A stretch of DNA of 64,000 bases, taken from contig CAVQBJ010000007.1 in the NCBI GenBank assembly GCA_963710725.1, forward strand, positions 62,001-126,000, in the 5' to 3' direction. Positions 59,017 to 64,000 of the stretch are shown piece by piece (the first letter of the stretch is position 1; each line of letters begins with the position of its first letter). This DNA is from CAVQBJ01 sp963710725 (lineage in GTDB: Bacteria; Actinomycetota; Thermoleophilia; Solirubrobacterales; Solirubrobacteraceae). Made by a program: the position numbers and the translations under genes. The notes beneath the pieces are model-generated. The model saw only the letters and a list, made by a program, of their open reading frames with translations, was not told where the DNA came from and ran no database searches.

Positions 59017-59424
59017 TCACGCGTCCGCGTGACGAGGGCCCTGCTGCCACACGCCGATCTCATTGCCGGCGGGGTCGCTCACCGTGGCGACCCACAGGTC
59101 GCCCTCGGGGTACGGCGCGGTGACCACCGCACCGCCGTGGGCGACGATCGCGGCGAGCGTCTCGTCGACGCGCTCGACGAACACGTACGGGCGCACGCCG
59201 GCCCGCGGGGCGACGGGCTGCCCGGGCATGAAGTGACCGATGACGTGCCCGGTGGCGTCCGCGAACCTGGGCTTGTCGCGATGGCTGTCGGCCGACCAGC
59301 CGAACACGGCCGCATAGAAGGCCGCCGCCCGTCCTGGGTCAGGAGCGGGGATGTGCAGGTAGGAGATCCCGCCGACCCGGAAGACCCGCGGCGCTTCATC
59401 GGTCTCGGACGCCATCGGCTCCAT
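59017..59424 (-). CDS. VOC/glyoxalase-family protein
   Basis: 135 residues from ATG 59424 (ATG 59415 equally possible). The single VOC fold reads ISYLHIPAPDPGRAAAFYAAVFGWSAD, GHFMPGQPV, RPYVFVERVDETLAAIVAHGGAVV and VSDPAGNEIGVWQQ. Potential metal ligands are His (LHI) and Glu (NEIGVWQ). It might act on an aldehyde or an antibiotic. It is probably co-transcribed with the SDR and the kinase gene upstream (14-bp gap). Confidence 0.88.
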   Translation of the reverse strand: MEPMASETDEAPRVFRVGGISYLHIPAPDPGRAAAFYAAVFGWSADSHRDKPRFADATGHVIGHFMPGQPVAPRAGVRPYVFVERVDETLAAIVAHGGAVVTAPYPEGDLWVATVSDPAGNEIGVWQQGPRHADA

Positions 59425-59438
59425 TATCCCGCGCCGGC

Positions 59439-60362
59439 TCATGCGTAGCGCCGCGCCGCCGCGTGCGCCGCCCGCCCGTAGCCGCCGCCGAACAGCGCGG
59501 CGTGCACGAGCAGCGGGAACAGCTGCCAGAGCGCGACCCGCCCCTCGTGGCCGGCCGACAGCGGCGTCACCGCCTCGTAGCCCTCGCGCACGCGCGCCAC
59601 CATCGCCGGAGACCCGAACAGCGCGAGCATCGCGAGATCGACCTCACGATGGCCGCCGTAGGCGGCCGGATCGATGACCCAGGGCCGCCCGTCCGAGCCG
59701 GCGAGCACGTTGCCGCTCCACAGGTCGCCGTGCAGGCGCGCCGCGGCCTCGGGTGGCCCGGCCAGCTCGGCGAGGCGCTCGCAGACGCGCTCGATGTCGG
59801 ACGCGGCCCCGTCGGGCAGCGCGCCGGCGTCCGCGGCAAGCGCGAGCAGCGGCCGCAGGCGATGCTCGGCGTAGAACGACGGCCAGTCCGGCGACGGCTT
59901 GCCGTCGAGGACGATCGGACCGATGCGCAGCGGAGCGCAGCGACCGGGCAGCGCGGCCGGTGCAGCGGGGGGCGAGGCGCCGAACGCCGGCGCACCGGCC
60001 GCGTGCAGCGCCGCGAGGCCGCGTCCGAGCGCGCGTTCGCCGTCCTCGTCGAGGCGGCCGCTCGCGACCCATTCCAGCGCGAGCCAGCGCGGGCCGGCCT
60101 CGGCGCCGGAGGGGTCACCGACCGCGATCACGGCCGGGACGGCGATCGCCCCGGGCTCGGCCAGCCAGACCAGCCCGGCCGCCTCGGTCGCGAACTCGCC
60201 GGCCGGGGCGTCGCGACGGGTCTTCACGAACAGCCGCCGCCCGTCGGTCAGGGTGACCGCGAAGCCCTCGTTGATGTCGCCGCCCCGCACCGGCTCGGCG
60301 CCGGCCACCTCCGCGCCGGTGGCGTCGGCGAGCTGCCGCGCGAGCGTCGCGGGGAGGGTCAC
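59439..60362 (-). CDS. Fructosamine/ketosamine-3-kinase family protein
   Basis: 307 residues from GTG 60362, overlapping the LMW-PTP stop (GTGA). It has an APH-like kinase fold. Nucleotide-binding Lys is in RRLFVKTRRD, the catalytic loop is ARLHGDLWSGNVLAG, and metal-binding Asp with the conserved signature is VIDPAAYGGHREVDLAMLALFG. Members phosphorylate sugars attached to protein amines, which leads to deglycation. Coupling with a low-molecular-weight phosphatase is a recurrent pairing and fits a protein-repair unit. Confidence 0.93.
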   Translation of the reverse strand: MTLPATLARQLADATGAEVAGAEPVRGGDINEGFAVTLTDGRRLFVKTRRDAPAGEFATEAAGLVWLAEPGAIAVPAVIAVGDPSGAEAGPRWLALEWVASGRLDEDGERALGRGLAALHAAGAPAFGASPPAAPAALPGRCAPLRIGPIVLDGKPSPDWPSFYAEHRLRPLLALAADAGALPDGAASDIERVCERLAELAGPPEAAARLHGDLWSGNVLAGSDGRPWVIDPAAYGGHREVDLAMLALFGSPAMVARVREGYEAVTPLSAGHEGRVALWQLFPLLVHAALFGGGYGRAAHAAARRYA

Positions 60363-60889
60363 GTAGCGCGCTGACCGCCGGCCGGCGCCGGCGGTCCCTG
60401 CCCCAGAAGGGGCCCGAGCGCGTCGAGCAACCCGCGGCAGGCCGCGGTGACGACGTCGAGCACGTCGTCGAAGCCTCGCGGCCCTCCGTAGTAGGGGTCC
60501 GGGACGTCGAGGTCGCCCTGCGCCGCCGCCGCCGGATCGAACTCGCGCAGCAGGCGCACGCGCGCGGCCGCAGCGGAGTCCGGGGCGAGCGCGAGCAGGG
60601 CGTCGCGATTGGCGCGGTCCATCGCCACCAGCAGGTCGAAGCGCTGGAAATCCTCGGCGCGCACCTGACGGGCGACGCCGCCGAGCTCGATGCCGCGGCG
60701 CGCGGCGGCCGCCGCCGACCGCCGATCGGGCGGCTCACCGACGTGATAAGCGGCGGTACCCGCACTTTCGACCTCGAGCGTCTGCGCGAGCGCGGCGTCG
60801 CGCGCGAGCGCCCCCATCACGCCCTCTGCCGTCGGCGAGCGGCAGATGTTGCCGAGGCACACGAACAGGATCCGCACCGCGCGAAGCAT
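60359..60889 (-). CDS. Low-molecular-weight protein-tyrosine phosphatase
   Basis: 176 residues. The active-site P loop is CLGNICRS (Cys11 to Ser18), and the general-acid Asp is in DVPDPYYGG. The length is typical apart from a Pro/Gly tail. It dephosphorylates phosphotyrosine or, beside fructosamine kinase, possibly ketosamine phosphate; in some bacteria LMW-PTP-type enzymes act on ribulosamine phosphate. It is first in the operon LMW-PTP, kinase, VOC, SDR. Confidence 0.95.
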   Translation of the reverse strand: MLRAVRILFVCLGNICRSPTAEGVMGALARDAALAQTLEVESAGTAAYHVGEPPDRRSAAAAARRGIELGGVARQVRAEDFQRFDLLVAMDRANRDALLALAPDSAAAARVRLLREFDPAAAAQGDLDVPDPYYGGPRGFDDVLDVVTAACRGLLDALGPLLGQGPPAPAGGQRAT

Positions 60890-60901
60890 AGGCGGAGCGG
60901 C

Positions 60902-62098
60902 TCACTCGACCGTCGCCGCGCGGGTGTCCTCGACGTGCTCGAGGCCGCCGAGGGGCCGGGGGATCGACCCGATCCGGCGCGGCTCGGGCAGGTGCTCGCC
61001 GTCGGCCACCACGCCGTGCTCGGCGAGCCGGCGCGCGCTCGGCATCACGCGCGCCTGGAGGGTGCCCACGGCCTCGTTGTATGCGGTCACCGTTCCCGAC
61101 AGCCGCTGGCCGACACGGTCGACGCGCTCGATGAGCAGGCCGAGGCGCTCGTGCAGCTCGCGCCCGGCCCGGCCGATCGCGCGGGCGCTCTCGGCCACTC
61201 GCTCCTGCTGCCAGCCGTAGCTGACGGCCCTCAGCAGCGCGATCAGCGTCATCGGGGTGGCGAGCAGCACGTGCTCGCGGACCCCTTCCTCGAGCAGGTC
61301 CGGTGCCGTCTCGAGCGCCGCCTGGTGGAAGTGCTCGGCGGGCAGGAACATGACGACGAAGTCGGGGGCGGCGTCGAACTGCGTCCAGTAGGCCTTCGCG
61401 CCGAGGCGGCGCATGTGCTCGCGCAGCACGCGCGCATGGGCGGCGAGGTGGCGCTCGCGCTCGGCGTCGTCGCGGGCCTCGAGCGCGTCGAGGAACGCCT
61501 GCAGCGGCGCCTTGGCGTCCACGATCACCTGCCGGCCGCCCGGCAGCTGCACGATCATGTCCGGCCGCAGCACGCCGTCGTCCCCGTTCGCCGAGCGCTG
61601 CTCGAGGAAGTCGCAGTGCGCGGTCATCCCGACGAGCTCGACGACGCGGCGCAGCTGCATCTCCCCCCAGCGCCCGCGCGTCTGCGGTCGGCGCAGCGCG
61701 GTGACGAGCGCGTTCGTCTCGCCGCGCAGCCGCTCGTTCGTCTCGACGAGCGTGCGCAGCTGGGTCGACAGCTCGGCCCGACCGGCCACGCGCTCGCGCT
61801 CGAGGCGCTCGAGCCGGTCGTCGACACGCCCGAGCGAGTCGCGCAGCGGCCCGACGAGCTCCCCGAGCGTCAGGCGCCCCCGCTCGCGCTCGCCGCCGAG
61901 CTCGGCGCGCGCGAGCGCGATGAACTGCTCGTTATTGGCGCGCAGCGCCTCACCGGAGAGCGCGGCGAACTCGTGCCGCAGCGCCTCGCCGGCCCGCTCG
62001 CGGGCGTCCAGGGCGGCGCGGGCGGAGGCGAGGCGCGGGAGCAGCACGAGCGCCGCGAGGGCAACGCCGATGAGCAGGCCGACGAGGAGGAGGAGCAT
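60902..62098 (-). CDS. rmuC: DNA recombination protein RmuC
   Basis: 398 residues from ATG 62098, selected because the N-terminal helix (LLLLVGLLIGVALAALVLLP) then starts at once; the open frame to 62179 runs into a hairpin. A coiled-coil stretch (about 35-140) leads to the RmuC nuclease-like core: RGRWGEMQLRRVVELVGM, LRPDMIVQLPGGRQVIVDAKAPLQAF, APDFVVMFLPAEHFHQAAL and LLATPMTLIALLRAVSYGWQQE. It limits inversions at short repeats by an endonuclease-like action. It is downstream of lepA and separated from it by a hairpin. Confidence 0.95.
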   Translation of the reverse strand: MLLLLVGLLIGVALAALVLLPRLASARAALDARERAGEALRHEFAALSGEALRANNEQFIALARAELGGERERGRLTLGELVGPLRDSLGRVDDRLERLERERVAGRAELSTQLRTLVETNERLRGETNALVTALRRPQTRGRWGEMQLRRVVELVGMTAHCDFLEQRSANGDDGVLRPDMIVQLPGGRQVIVDAKAPLQAFLDALEARDDAERERHLAAHARVLREHMRRLGAKAYWTQFDAAPDFVVMFLPAEHFHQAALETAPDLLEEGVREHVLLATPMTLIALLRAVSYGWQQERVAESARAIGRAGRELHERLGLLIERVDRVGQRLSGTVTAYNEAVGTLQARVMPSARRLAEHGVVADGEHLPEPRRIGSIPRPLGGLEHVEDTRAATVE

Positions 62099-62156
62099 CG
62101 CCCCAGTGCAGCGCGCGCTGCGGACGGCACGCACGCGGCGTTGCACGGGGGGTGTA

Positions 62157-62189
62157 CGTAGAAGGTGTGAATAATTCACACCTTCTACG
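62157..62189. terminator. Perfect 15-bp hairpin with GGTGTGAA/TTCACACC core (copy 2)
   Basis: CGTAGAAGGTGTGAA - TAA - TTCACACCTTCTACG. It starts 12 bp past the lepA stop and 58 bp before the rmuC start. No T-tract. It shares the 8-bp half-core and 3-base loop with 44928-44958. The outer pairs differ in both arms together, so pairing is maintained. Confidence 0.78.
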
Positions 62190-62200
62190 GTCGCGGGCGC

Positions 62201-64000
<1,800 letters not shown>

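Overview
The window is about 70% G+C. It has strand-switching operons, GTGA/ATGA start-stop overlaps, GTG starts, WS/DGAT, MMPL, LigD and MprAB-like genes. This points to a high-GC actinomycete. The envelope proteins (PQQ-like propeller, GT-C-like proteins, Ig-like adhesin) fit Thermoleophilia/Solirubrobacterales best; that lineage call is inference, as no rRNA is present. Both window edges cut genes: a MalT/LuxR-type regulator at the left and lepA at the right.

Layout. 1-3.6 kb: LuxR-type regulator and a SHOCT membrane protein. 3.9-6.8 kb: a two-gene glycolipid/envelope unit (MGDG-synthase-like glycosyltransferase plus a GT-C-like membrane protein). 6.8-9.1 kb: a two-component system. 9.3-12.9 kb, divergent from it: a compact five-gene redox operon (cytochrome-b-like, Gly/Ser/Pro-rich anchored protein, ferric-reductase-like membrane protein, NuoF-like flavoprotein, 3Fe-4S ferredoxin). 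13-19.3 kb: an SDR, a degenerate receiver fused to a PIG-L deacetylase, a WS/DGAT acyltransferase and an FHA-MMPL transporter. 19.5-24.4 kb: LigD (PE-Lig-Pol), cold-shock protein and several small proteins, including a DPTQG-repeat protein. 24.7-36.7 kb: oxidoreductases, a large LuxR ATPase regulator, a TetR/epimerase pair with twin operators, USP, MFS and a GH63-like glucosidase.

36.7-42.5 kb looks like an accessory segment. An IS982-family element supplies the stop codon of the upstream glucosidase. It is followed by a duplicated winged-helix protein, an XRE regulator, two broken genes (alpha/beta hydrolase and DUF2255) and an aldo/keto reductase. The segment ends at tRNA-Gly and tRNA-Pro genes. 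42.6-45.9 kb: a TetR/MFS efflux pair with palindromic operators, then a four-copy tandem repeat and a perfect hairpin, then an enoyl-CoA-reductase-like SDR. 46-57.8 kb: an envelope and signalling block (PQQ-like propeller, second GT-C paralogue, secreted GH2, Ig-like protein, lipoprotein, MprAB-like two-component system, large membrane protein). 57.8-64 kb: AraC stub, SDR, VOC protein, fructosamine kinase, LMW-PTP, RmuC and LepA.

The strongest candidates for undescribed biology are three. First, the 9.3-12.9 kb transmembrane redox operon. Second, the receiver/PIG-L fusion with a dead phosphosite. Third, a perfect hairpin with an identical core (GGTGTGAA-N3-TTCACACC) that occurs twice, 17 kb apart, with covarying outer stems and each time just downstream of genes.
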